Shown piece by piece: positions 1 through 8,327 of a DNA stretch of 43,586 nt; the stretch's first letter is position 1; every line of letters begins with the position of its first letter. The notes below the pieces were generated by a model. It saw nothing but the letters and a program-made list of their open reading frames with translations, ran no database searches and had not been told where the DNA came from. The stretch covers positions 1 through 43,586 of the forward strand of contig NW_005434430.1 of assembly GCF_000315625.1 (NCBI RefSeq), written 5' to 3'. The translations under genes and the position numbers were made by a program. Source of the DNA: Guillardia theta CCMP2712. Lineage: Eukaryota > Cryptophyceae > Pyrenomonadales > Geminigeraceae.

Positions 1-150
1 CAAGGATCCATCATGTGTGCCCCGAGGTGGCTGTTTCCTTTCCTCTTTGGATAGATACCACATGATCAAACAACCGTTTCTGCACAGAAAAATATCCTGT
101 TCAGCACCCTAGCTCGCAGGGATCCCCTCAAACTGCAGGGGAGGAGAGCA

Positions 151-210
151 TGTCTGTTACTCCAGCGGCCTGTCTGTTACTCCAGCGGCCTGTCTGTTAC
201 TCCAGCGGCC
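151..210. repeat. 20-bp tandem repeat, three copies
   Basis: Three exact head-to-tail copies of TGTCTGTTACTCCAGCGGCC lead directly into the telomere-type tract that follows. No gene is visible in bases 1-300. Confidence 0.9.
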
Positions 211-211
211 T

Positions 212-254
212 CCTAAACCCTAAACCCTAAACCCTATTATTATTATTATTATTA
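212..254. repeat. Interstitial telomere tract plus (TTA)n, left end of unit A
   Basis: CCTAAACCCTAAACCC repeats run straight into a short TTA repeat and then the conserved left end of the subtelomeric unit. The repeat is the plant/algal telomere type (TTTAGGG on the minus strand). The C-rich strand reads left to right, which is the orientation expected if the chromosome end lies to the left. Confidence 0.9.
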
Positions 255-420
255 TGTGAGTTTATTAGAATGCTAGAATGTTGCTCGGCCTCGTTGTGGG
301 CTTGTGCAATTGGATCCTAGTCTAAAGAGGCGCTCGAGCACTGGGAGTACACGGCCTACAATGCGAACCCTGCTTCTGAGGCGTCTTTCTACTCTCTACT
401 TCTGCTGTCTTCTCTTGGCT

Positions 421-645
421 TCCTCAGCCTCAGTCAGGAGAGTTGCCTCTCCTCACCTTGGCCTTCGGTCACCACCTACTCTACCTCCATTCAGCTTCCT
501 CAGCCTCAGTCAGAAGAGTTGCCTCTCCTCACCTTGGCCTTCGGTCGCCACCTACTCGTCCTCCATTCAGCTTCCTCAGCTTCAGTCAGGAGAGTTGCCT
601 CTCCTCACCTTGGCCTTCGGTCGCCTCCTACCTTCTCTCCTTACC
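421..645. repeat. 76-bp tandem repeat in the 3' flank of unit A gene
   Basis: About three copies of a 76-bp element lie just downstream of the minus-strand gene stop; the motif CAGTCAGGAGAGTTGCCTCT recurs. The same arrangement occurs in the second unit (about 4735-4950), so it is part of the unit and was duplicated with it. Confidence 0.8.
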
Positions 646-656
646 TTGGGCTCAGC

Positions 657-2804
657 TCAAGCTCGGTACGGGCTCGCCCCGTCTTCTTCCTCGCCCTCGC
701 CTTGCTCTTCCTCCATGTCTTCCTCTTCTTCGTCATCTTCCCTCATCTCCACTCGCAGTCGGTCCTTCTTGTCCACCTTCAGCGAGCAGGCCAGCACATG
801 CATCTCTGCGAATTTACTCAGTGCTATGAACAGGAGGCTAAGAGATCGACGCTCTATGTCGTCGCTCTCCGCCTCCTGCTCAAGCTCAGCAGCTGCCGTT
901 GCCCGTGGCGAGAACGCGCTGCCCCTCCTTGCCTTCTTGCTCTCTCCTTGCACGCGAGTCCAGCGCTTGCTCTGCAGCCACTTCCCCAGCCTCTCCTTGA
1001 GCGCGTTGCGTCCCACTCCCTGCTCCTCTGGCATCTTCGCCCACTCTCCCAGCGCCATGAACTCCAGGCTCCCCGGAGAGTAGAACGTGTCGTGGAGGTT
1101 GCCAACGGCCTTGTCCAGGACCAGCTTGATCGGCTCGCTCGTCCCTGCCTCGTTCAAAGAAGCTGCATCTTCGATGACTGCTGACAGCTCGCTGACGAGC
1201 TGCATGTCCTCTTGGCTTGACGGAGATGCTGCCTCCATTGTGATCCTCTCCAGGTCTGTAAACTCCAGCCACTCTCCCTCGCTCTCCTCCTGTCGCTGCG
1301 CTGCGTCGCTGGTGCCCCGCTGACCAGCCGCCTCAGAGTCAGGCTCCTTGTCGAAGCCGACTGCTTCGAGCTTGGTTGCTGCGCCTTCGAGATAGAAGGG
1401 CAGCTCCTTCATCATGCGTCGAGCATCCTCCGTGGAGCCGAGGAGGATGCATAGCTTGGACCCGTTCCAGGACTTGGTGTTCAAATCCTCCTCCATGTCG
1501 ATGCCTTCAACGTTGATCTCGAGCCTGTTAGCGATCTCCAACAAGACTCTCTTGACTCTTGCGATAGACGTGTTGCCGCCGTTGCACAGCCCCTCCATCT
1601 CCTTCCTCGTGAAGCGACCAGATGCCGCCGTCGACTTGATGATGATCTTGATCTCCTTGCCGTCCTTGCCGCCTGCCTTCTTCTGCATCCTTGATGCCTT
1701 CTTCAACTTATTTCTGGACACAAAGCGATCGGCTGTCAACTCGACTGCGAGCGCCTCTCTGATCTTCGGGTCCTCGCTGAACAGAGTCAGGTGTACTCCC
1801 TCCATCGCTTCGCTCTCTCGGAAAGCTCGAAATGCTGTATCATTCGCCTCTGGGCAGCTCGAGGAGACGATCCACTCCACCTCCCTCTGTCTCCAGATGA
1901 CGTTGGCCCCTACAGCGATGAAGCCTTTCTGACCTAAGCCTTTGTGGACTTGCTGTCCTGGCGCCCCAGCGACCAGCATGCCTGCCAGCGGCTGGAGTTG
2001 GACCGCTGCAAGGGACTGGCGCAGCAGCTGATAGCGATAGACGGCAGCTATCTCAGCCGTTGTCATGCCGCCCAAGGTTAGCAGGTGAGTCAGCTCTGCC
2101 AAGCTGCCCCCTTTGCCCCAGGGTCCTCTCTTGGCTCGAATCTTGAAAGATCTATCGTGCACGATGCTCACATGTACAGCTGTGAACTTGCGACCATCGA
2201 TCGCGAAGTCCTCTCTTCCCTGCCAGAGCTTCTCCGCTTGTGCATTGCGGAGGAAGGAAACAGTCACCGGGATCTCCTCAGCACTCGCTATCTCGGGTCT
2301 ATACGGAGCCTTCCACATGATTGCTTTACTCTCTTGCACTGAGTCTACGATCAGTCCGATCTCTTCAAATTTCTTCTTCAGCTTTTCTTCATGGTTGACA
2401 TACACCGAGGAGATGCCCAGGAGAGTCATGGAGATGAAGGAAGTCACCTCGTTGCCTGCTGAGGCGGTGTATGTCTCGACCTTCTCCTTCTTGGCTTCTT
2501 CAATCTGCTGCATAAACCACTCTCTGGATGCGTCACTCCATCCAGTCATCGCTTCTTGCAGAAGCTCACGTCGTGCCTGCTGACATGTCGAGCGGATGGC
2601 TTCTGCGATAGCGTCGGGGGTGCATCCCTCCACAGCCTTGCAAGCCTGGGCTGTCCTGCTGTTCGGATAACGCTTCGCGAAGCTCTTCACCCTCTCGACG
2701 AGATCAGCTTCGAGGACAGAGGCATCCACAAGTCCGCTCTGCGTGTATTGGCATGATCTCCGATACAGCAGGTTGCGAACATTTTCATCATACTGAAGAA
2801 CCAT
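657..2804 (-). CDS. Subtelomeric multicopy protein, intact copy (unrecognised, ~715 aa)
   Basis: This is an uninterrupted frame of about 715 codons. I start it at the ATG at 2804 because a diverged relative at 3978 begins at the same residue (MVLQYDE); the frame stays open nine codons upstream, but only to a TTG. I do not recognise a family. The first half is mixed alpha/beta in composition, the middle has a basic stretch (KLKKASRMQKKAGGKDGK), and the C-terminus is a long acidic Glu/Asp run, suggesting a nuclear or nucleic-acid-associated protein by inference only. There is no reverse transcriptase, helicase or transposase motif. The gene sits inside a unit bounded on both sides by telomere repeats, and a near-identical broken copy lies at 4973-7126. 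No introns are needed, unlike almost every other gene here. Confidence 0.65.
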   Translation of the reverse strand: MVLQYDENVRNLLYRRSCQYTQSGLVDASVLEADLVERVKSFAKRYPNSRTAQACKAVEGCTPDAIAEAIRSTCQQARRELLQEAMTGWSDASREWFMQQIEEAKKEKVETYTASAGNEVTSFISMTLLGISSVYVNHEEKLKKKFEEIGLIVDSVQESKAIMWKAPYRPEIASAEEIPVTVSFLRNAQAEKLWQGREDFAIDGRKFTAVHVSIVHDRSFKIRAKRGPWGKGGSLAELTHLLTLGGMTTAEIAAVYRYQLLRQSLAAVQLQPLAGMLVAGAPGQQVHKGLGQKGFIAVGANVIWRQREVEWIVSSSCPEANDTAFRAFRESEAMEGVHLTLFSEDPKIREALAVELTADRFVSRNKLKKASRMQKKAGGKDGKEIKIIIKSTAASGRFTRKEMEGLCNGGNTSIARVKRVLLEIANRLEINVEGIDMEEDLNTKSWNGSKLCILLGSTEDARRMMKELPFYLEGAATKLEAVGFDKEPDSEAAGQRGTSDAAQRQEESEGEWLEFTDLERITMEAASPSSQEDMQLVSELSAVIEDAASLNEAGTSEPIKLVLDKAVGNLHDTFYSPGSLEFMALGEWAKMPEEQGVGRNALKERLGKWLQSKRWTRVQGESKKARRGSAFSPRATAAAELEQEAESDDIERRSLSLLFIALSKFAEMHVLACSLKVDKKDRLRVEMREDDEEEEDMEEEQGEGEEEDGASPYRA

Positions 2805-2916
2805 ACTTAGAAAGCTATTTGAAGTATACAAACCTCTCGCTTGCAGCTTCCTTGGCGCCCTGGCGGCTTCCCCTACACCACGCGTGCAGCCATGGTGCCT
2901 GAAATAACCGGCGCTG

Positions 2917-2994
2917 CCTAAACCCTAAACCCTAAACCCTAAACCCTAAACCCTACACCCTAAACCCTAAACCCTATTATTATTATTATTATTA
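2917..2994. repeat. Interstitial telomere tract plus (TTA)n
   Basis: About eight CCCTAAA-type repeats, including one variant (CCTACACCC), are followed by (TTA)n. The variant and the TTA run recur in the tract at 4518, so the two junctions share ancestry. Confidence 0.9.
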
Positions 2995-3123
2995 TGTGAG
3001 TTTATTAGAATGCTAGGATGTTGCTCGGCCTCGTTGTGGGCTTTTGCAATTTGATCCTAGTCTAAAGAGGCGCTCGAGCACTGGGAGTACACGGCCTACA
3101 ATGCGAACCCTGCTTCTGAGGCG
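2995..3123. other. Truncated subtelomeric unit (left-end fragment)
   Basis: This repeats the first ~130 bp of the unit seen at 255-382 with very few changes, then stops abruptly at TTCTGAGGCG, where a new CCCTAAA tract begins. The rest of the unit, including the gene, is missing. Confidence 0.8.
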
Positions 3124-3146
3124 CTAAACCCTAAACCCTAAACCCC
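3124..3146. repeat. Interstitial telomere tract
   Basis: Three CCCTAAA-type repeats cap the truncated unit and lead directly into the 20-bp minisatellite. Confidence 0.9.
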
Positions 3147-3892
3147 GGCCCTTAGTAAGAGCAGCCGGCCCTTAGTAAGAGAGCCGGCCCTTAGTAAGAC
3201 AGCCGGCCCTTAGTAAGAGAGCCGGCCCTTAGTAAGAGCAGCCGGCCCTTAGTAAGAGCAGCCGGCCCTTAGTAAGAGCAGCCGGCCCTCAGTAAGAGCA
3301 GCCGGCCCTTAGTAAGAGCAGAGCCGGCCCTTAGTAAGAGCAGCCGGCCCTTAGTAAGAGCAGCCGGCCCTTAGTAAGAGCAGCCGGCCCTTAGTAAGAG
3401 CAGCCGGCCCTTAGTAAGAGCAGCCGGCCCTTAGTAAGAGCAGCCGGCCCTTAGTAAGAGCAGCCGGCCCTTAGTAAGAGCAGCCGGCCCTTAGTAAGAG
3501 CAGCCGGCCCTTAGTAAGAGCAGCCGGCCCTTAGTAAGAGCAGCCGGCCCTTAGTAAGAGCAGCCGGCCCTTAGTAAGAGCAGCCGGCCCTTAGTAAGAG
3601 CAGCCGGCCCTTAGTAAGAGAGCCGGCCCTTAGTAAGAGCAGCCGGCCCTTAGTAAGAGCAGCCGGCCCTTAGTAAGAGCAGCCGGCCCTTAGTAAGAGC
3701 AGCCGGCCCTTAGTACTACTTGAAGAGCAGCCGGCCCTTAGTAAGAGCAGCCGGCCCTTAGTAAGAGCAGCCGGCCCTTAGTAAGAGCAGCCGGCCCTTA
3801 GTAAGAGCAGCCGGCCCTTAGTAAGAGCAGCCGGCCCTTAGTAAGAGCAGCCGGCCCTTAGTAAGAGCAGCCGGCCCTTAGTAAGAGCATGC
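3146..3892. repeat. 20-bp minisatellite, about 37 copies
   Basis: This is a head-to-tail array of CCGGCCCTTAGTAAGAGCAG. Most copies are identical; a few lack two bases (AGAG instead of AGAGCAG) and one near 3714 carries a short ACTTGA-containing insertion. It separates the left telomere-bounded fragments from the inverted gene fragment at 3978. Confidence 0.95.
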
Positions 3893-3977
3893 GGCCCTGC
3901 GGCGCGTAGGGAGAGCGCAAGGGGACCGGTGGAAGCTGCGAGCAAGAGGTTCGTGCAGTTCAAACAGCTTTCTAAGC

Positions 3978-4520
3978 ATGGTACTACAGTATGATGAGAG
4001 CGTTCGCAACCTGCTGTATCGGAGATCTTGCCAATACACGCAGGGTGAGCGCTCTGGAGGCCACGTCGAGGAGGCCGCCGACCTCGTCGAGAAGGTGAAG
4101 AACTTCACCAAGCGTTATCCGAATAGTCGGACAGCTCAGGCTTGCAGAGCTGAGGGGGGATGCTATCGCTGAAGCCATCCGCTCGACATGTCGGCAGGCG
4201 AGACGCGACCTGTTTGAAGACTCTCTGAGCGAATGGAGCTCAGAGTCGAGAGCATGGTTTACTCAACAGATGGAGGAGGCCAAGAAGCAGAATGTCGAGA
4301 CATACATCGGCACCGAAGGCACCGAGGGGACCTCCTTCATCTCCATGACTCTCCTAGGGATTTCCTCGATGTTTGTTCGACAAGAAGAAAAGTTGAAATC
4401 GAAGCTTATGGAGCTAGGTCTCATGGTAGACTCAGTCGATGGAGTCGACAAGGCCATCATGTGGAAAGCACCTTACAGACCTGAGATAGCACGAGCAGAC
4501 GACATCTCAGTCACCGTCTA
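3978..4520 (+). pseudogene. Truncated, inverted relative of the subtelomeric gene
   Basis: The plus strand encodes a protein clearly related to the N-terminal ~190 residues of the minus-strand gene at 657-2804 (shared YPNSRTAQAC, SFISMTLLGISS, IMWKAPYRPEIA). It is more diverged than the other copy. A small deletion near 4155 shifts the frame, and the coding stretch is cut off at 4517, where CCCTAAA repeats begin; the first TAA of the telomere tract supplies the stop codon. Homology also extends upstream to about 3930, into the 5' flank of the intact copy. It is a non-functional fragment and the only copy in this orientation. Confidence 0.75.
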
Positions 4521-4571
4521 AACCCTAAACCCTACACCCTAAACCCTAAACCCTATTATTATTATTATTAT
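4518..4571. repeat. Interstitial telomere tract plus (TTA)n, left end of unit B
   Basis: CCCTAAA-type repeats, with the same CCTACACCC variant as at 2955, are followed by (TTA)n and the conserved unit left end. They join the inverted fragment to the second long unit. Confidence 0.9.
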
Positions 4572-4972
4572 GTGAGTTTATTAGAATGCTAGAATGTTGC
4601 TCGGCCTCCTTGTGGGCTTTTGCAATTTGATCCTAGTCTAAAGAGGCGCGCGAGCACTGGGAGTACACGGCCTACAATGCGAACCCTGCTTCTGAGGTCT
4701 CTTTCTACTTTCTACTTCTGCTGTCTTCTCTTGGCTTCCTCAGCCTCAGTCAGGAGAGTTGCCTCTCCTCACCTTGGCCTTCGGTCGCCACCTACTCTAC
4801 CTCCATTTAGCTTCCTCATCCTCAGTCAGGAGAGTTGCCTCTCCTCACCTTGGCCTTCGGTCGCCACCTACTCCTCCTCCATTCAGCTTCCTCAGCCTCA
4901 GTCAGGAGAGTTGCCTCTCCTCACCTTGGCCTTCGGTCGCCTCCTACCTCCTCTCCTTACCTTGAGCTCAGC

Positions 4973-7126
4973 TCAAGCTCGGTGCGGGCTCGCCCCGTCT
5001 TCTTCCTCGCCCTCGCCTTGCTCTTCCTCCATTTCTTCCTCTTCTTCGTCATCTTCCCTCATCTCCACCCGCAGTCGGTCCTTCTTGTCCACCTTCAGCG
5101 AGCAGGCCAGCACATGCATCTCTGCGAATTTACTCAGTGCTATGAACAGGAAGCTAAGAGATCGACGCTCTATGTCGTCGCTCTCCGCCTCCTGCTCAAG
5201 CTCAGCAGCTGCCGTTGCCCGTGGCGAGAACGCGCTGCCCCTCCTTGCCTTCTTGCTCTCTCCTTGCACGCGAGTCCAGCGCTTGCTCTGCAGCCACTTC
5301 CCCAGCTTCTCCTTGAGAACGTTGCGTCCCACTCCCTGCTCCTCTGGCATCTTCGCCCACTCTCCCAGCGCCATGAACTCCAGGCTCCCCGGAGAGTAGA
5401 ACGTGTCGTGGAGGTTGCCAACGGCCTTGTCCAGGACCAGCTTGATCGGCTCGCTCGTCCCCGCCTCGTTCAAAGAAGCTGCATCTTCGATGACTGCTGA
5501 CAGCTCGCTGACGAGCTGCATGTCCTCTTGGCTTGACGGAGATGCTGCCTCCATTGTGATCCTCTCCAGGTCTGTAAACTCCAGCCACTCTCCCTCGCTC
5601 TCCTCCTGTCGCTGCGCTGCGTCGCTGGTGCCCCGCTGACCAGCCGCCTCAGGCTCCTTGTCGAAGCCGACTGCTTCGAGCTTGGTTGCTGCGCCTTCGA
5701 GATAGAAGGGCAGCTCCTTCATCATGCGTCGAGCATCCTCCGTGGAGCCGAGGAGGATGCATAGCTTGGACCCATTCCAGGACTTGGTGTTCAAATCCTC
5801 CTCCATGTCGATGCCTTCAACTTTGATCTCGAGCCTGTTAGCGATCTCCAACAAGACTCTCTTGACTCTTGCGATGGACGTGTTGCCGCCGTTGCACAGC
5901 CCCTCGGCATCTCCTTCCTCGTGAAGCGACCAGATGCCGCCGTCGACTTGATGATGATCTTGATCTCCTTGCCGTCCTTGCCGCCTACCTTCTTCTGCAT
6001 CCTTGATGCCTTCTTCAACTTATTTCTGGACACAAAGCGATCAGCTGTCAACTCGACTGCGAGCGCCTCTCTGATCTTCGGGTCCTCGCTGAACAGAGTC
6101 AGGTGTACTCCCTCCATCGCTTCGCTCTCTCGGAAAGCTCGAAATGCTGTATCATTCGCCTCTGGGCAGCTCGAGGAGACGATCCACTCCACCTCCCTCT
6201 GTCTCCAGATGACGTTGGCCCCTACAGCGACGAAGCCTTTCTGACCTAAGCCTTTGTGGACTTGCTGTCCTGGCGGCCCCAGCGACCAGCATGCCTGCCA
6301 GCGGCTGGAGTTGGACCGCTGCAAGGGACTGGCCGGGCGCAGCAGCTGATAAGGATAGACGGCAGCTATCTCAGCCGTTGTCATGCCGCCCAAGGTTAGC
6401 AGGTGGGTCAGCTCTGCCAAGCTGCCCCCTTTGCCCCAGGGTCCTCTCTTGGCTCGAATCTTGAAAGATCGATCGTGCACGATGCTCACATGTACAGCTG
6501 TGAACTTGCGACCATCGATCGCGAAGTCCTCTCTTCCCTGCCAGAGCTTCTCCGCTTGTGCATTGCGGAGGAAGGAAACAGTCACCGGGATCTCATCAGC
6601 TCTCGCTATCTCGGGTCTATACGGAGCCTTCCACATGATTGCTTTACTCTCTTGCACTGAGTCTACGATCAGTCCGATCTCTTCGAATTTCTTCTTCAGC
6701 TTCTCTTCATGGTTGACATACACCGAGGAGATGCCCAGGAGAGTCATGGAGATGAAGGAAGTCACCTCGTTGCCTGCTGAGGCGGTGTATGTCTCGACCT
6801 TCTCCTTCTTGGCTTCTTCAATCTGCTTCATGAACCACTCTCTGGATGCGTCACTCCATCCAGTCATCGCTTCTTGTAGAAGCTCACGTCGTGCCTGCTG
6901 ACATGTCGAGCGGATGGCTTCTGCGATAGCGTCGGGGGTGCATCCCTCCACAGCCTTGCAAGCCTGGGCTGTCCTGCTGTTCGGATAACGCTTCGCGAAG
7001 CTCTTCACCCTCTCGACGAGATCAGCTTCGAGGACAGACTCGGGCATCCACAAGTCCGCTCTGCGTGTATTGGCATGATCTCCGATACAGCAGGTTGCGA
7101 ACATTTTCATCATACTGAAGAACCAT
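4973..7126 (-). pseudogene. Second copy of the subtelomeric gene, with frame breaks
   Basis: This is nearly identical to 657-2804 but broken by small insertions relative to it. A 4-nt insertion near 7040 shifts the frame just after the start region. A 1-nt and a 5-nt insertion (about 6275 and 6335) leave a short out-of-frame stretch that then recovers. A 2-nt insertion near 5905 separates the N- and C-terminal halves. A 6-nt in-frame deletion lies near 5652. The high identity with mostly insertion-type differences suggests a recent duplication. Whether these are real mutations or sequencing errors in one copy cannot be decided from this sequence. Confidence 0.75.
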
Positions 7127-7233
7127 ACTTAGAAAGCTATTTGAAGTATACAAACCTCTCGCTTGCAGCTTCCTTGGCGCCCTGGCGGCTTCCCCTACAC
7201 CTGGCAGGGAGCCATGCTGCCGAAAATAACGGC

Positions 7234-7489
7234 GCTAAACCCTAAACCCTAAACCCTAAACGCTCCTAAACCCTAAACCCTAAACCCTCGCACCATGGGC
7301 AGCAGGGGAATATCGTCTTCCTAAACCCTAAACCCTTTTACCCTAAAGCTGTTTGAACTATACCAAATTCTTGCTCGCAGCTTCCTGACGACCGCCCGGC
7401 CCCTTGCCAGTGCCAAGTTGCGCTCCTCCTAGTGGCATGCTTCGGGAAAGCCGGCCTCTATTATCTAAACTGGCCCTAAACCCTAAACC
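7234..7489. repeat. Cluster of short telomere tracts with a unit 5'-end scrap
   Basis: Four short CCCTAAA-type tracts (about 7234-7260, 7265-7288, 7321-7347 and 7474-7489) are separated by short unique stretches. At about 7346-7398 there is a scrap matching the 5' flank of the subtelomeric gene (AAAGCTGTTTGAACTATACC), abutting the tract directly. This looks like the inner edge of the subtelomeric zone. 7490-7793 shows no supported gene. Confidence 0.8.
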
Positions 7490-7793
7490 AGGTTGTCAGT
7501 GCAACTCTGCCGGATCGGACAGCCGAAAGACAGCAAATCCTGTGGTAGGTCTGCCTACCGCGGCGGCTGCCCGGCTGCCCTTAGGTGGTTCTCTACCCCA
7601 CCCTCCCTCGTGACTGCGGCAAGGTCATCACCGAGACCCCCCGGTTGAGCCCCAGAATGACCCACCGGCCCAACCCCCGACCAGTCCGACCACCGTATAA
7701 GCCTGAGGGACACAGCCACGCACCCCTAGTGGGCATTCCGGGTGGGGCGAGGCTTGTTTGCCTCTCCGCGGTCCCAAGGTTGCGACAGACAGT

Positions 7794-8327
7794 ATGCCCG
7801 ACATGTGCTTCAACAGCGTGGTGATGTGTGCCGCAAGTGTTGTGAGAGCGCGATCCTTTGAAACATTTCTCAAGGGGCTTCAACCGGACGACGACATAGG
7901 AGTGTTTGGGCACTTCTTGCCACGTCCAGCTTCGGCTGATTGGCACCTTTGGAGCATTCTGAACTGGGGCACCAAGTGGGATGTCTCAGATCCCAAATGG
8001 GAACGCACCAACCTTTCCTTTCATCTGAAGTTTGAAACTGCATGGTCCCCACCAGTTCCCTTCTACAAATTCCTTGAATCTGCTGCTGGCGGTGACTGGA
8101 TAATTGATGCCACTTTTCATTCTTCTGCGGAGCAGGTTGTTGGACGCTACGCCTGTGGATCCCAGAAGACCTGGAAATACACTTTCCAGGACCCGGCGTG
8201 GCGGGTCAGACTGCCTAACAAGCTTGTTGACGAAGCTGAGCTAGACCGCGAGTATGCAGAATGGCTCGAATGGAAAGAGAGCTGTAGAAAGCAAGATCAT
8301 GTCAGTAGACGTCTGTCATTGGAGTAA
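7794..8327 (+). CDS. Api92-like protein (DUF1281 / ferredoxin-like Api92 domain), 177 aa
   Basis: This is a single-exon frame. I place the start at ATG 7794 because MPDMCFN resembles the short, Cys/Asn-bearing start of Api92-type proteins; an in-frame ATG lies 12 codons upstream. The central part has the recognisable run NWGTKWD, then about 20 residues later LKFETAWSPPVPF, followed by an aromatic-rich C-terminal part. That pattern is typical of the phage and plasmid Api92-like family, whose function is unknown. The family is mainly bacterial and viral, so its presence beside a subtelomere in a eukaryote suggests horizontal acquisition (inference). The absence of introns, in a region where other genes have many, fits that. 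The family call rests on motif memory only. Confidence 0.55.
   Translation: MPDMCFNSVVMCAASVVRARSFETFLKGLQPDDDIGVFGHFLPRPASADWHLWSILNWGTKWDVSDPKWERTNLSFHLKFETAWSPPVPFYKFLESAAGGDWIIDATFHSSAEQVVGRYACGSQKTWKYTFQDPAWRVRLPNKLVDEAELDREYAEWLEWKESCRKQDHVSRRLSLE

Noticed and set aside
304-1184. Plus-strand frames opposite the subtelomeric gene
   Set aside because: They are Ser/Leu-rich shadows of the Glu/Lys-rich minus-strand gene and of the 76-bp repeat.
2802-2831. Start codon nine codons upstream of ATG 2804
   Set aside because: The codon there is TTG; the ATG at 2804 matches the conserved start in the diverged copy at 3978.
212-2994. Telomere-specific non-LTR retrotransposon attached by its 3' end
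   Set aside because: The gene's 3' side joins the G-rich strand, opposite to end-primed attachment, and no reverse transcriptase or endonuclease motif is present. Insertion of the SART type cannot be excluded, but recombination of a subtelomeric unit is simpler.
3146-3892. CRISPR-like array
   Set aside because: The 20-bp units are directly head-to-tail with no variable spacers; it is a minisatellite in a eukaryotic subtelomere.
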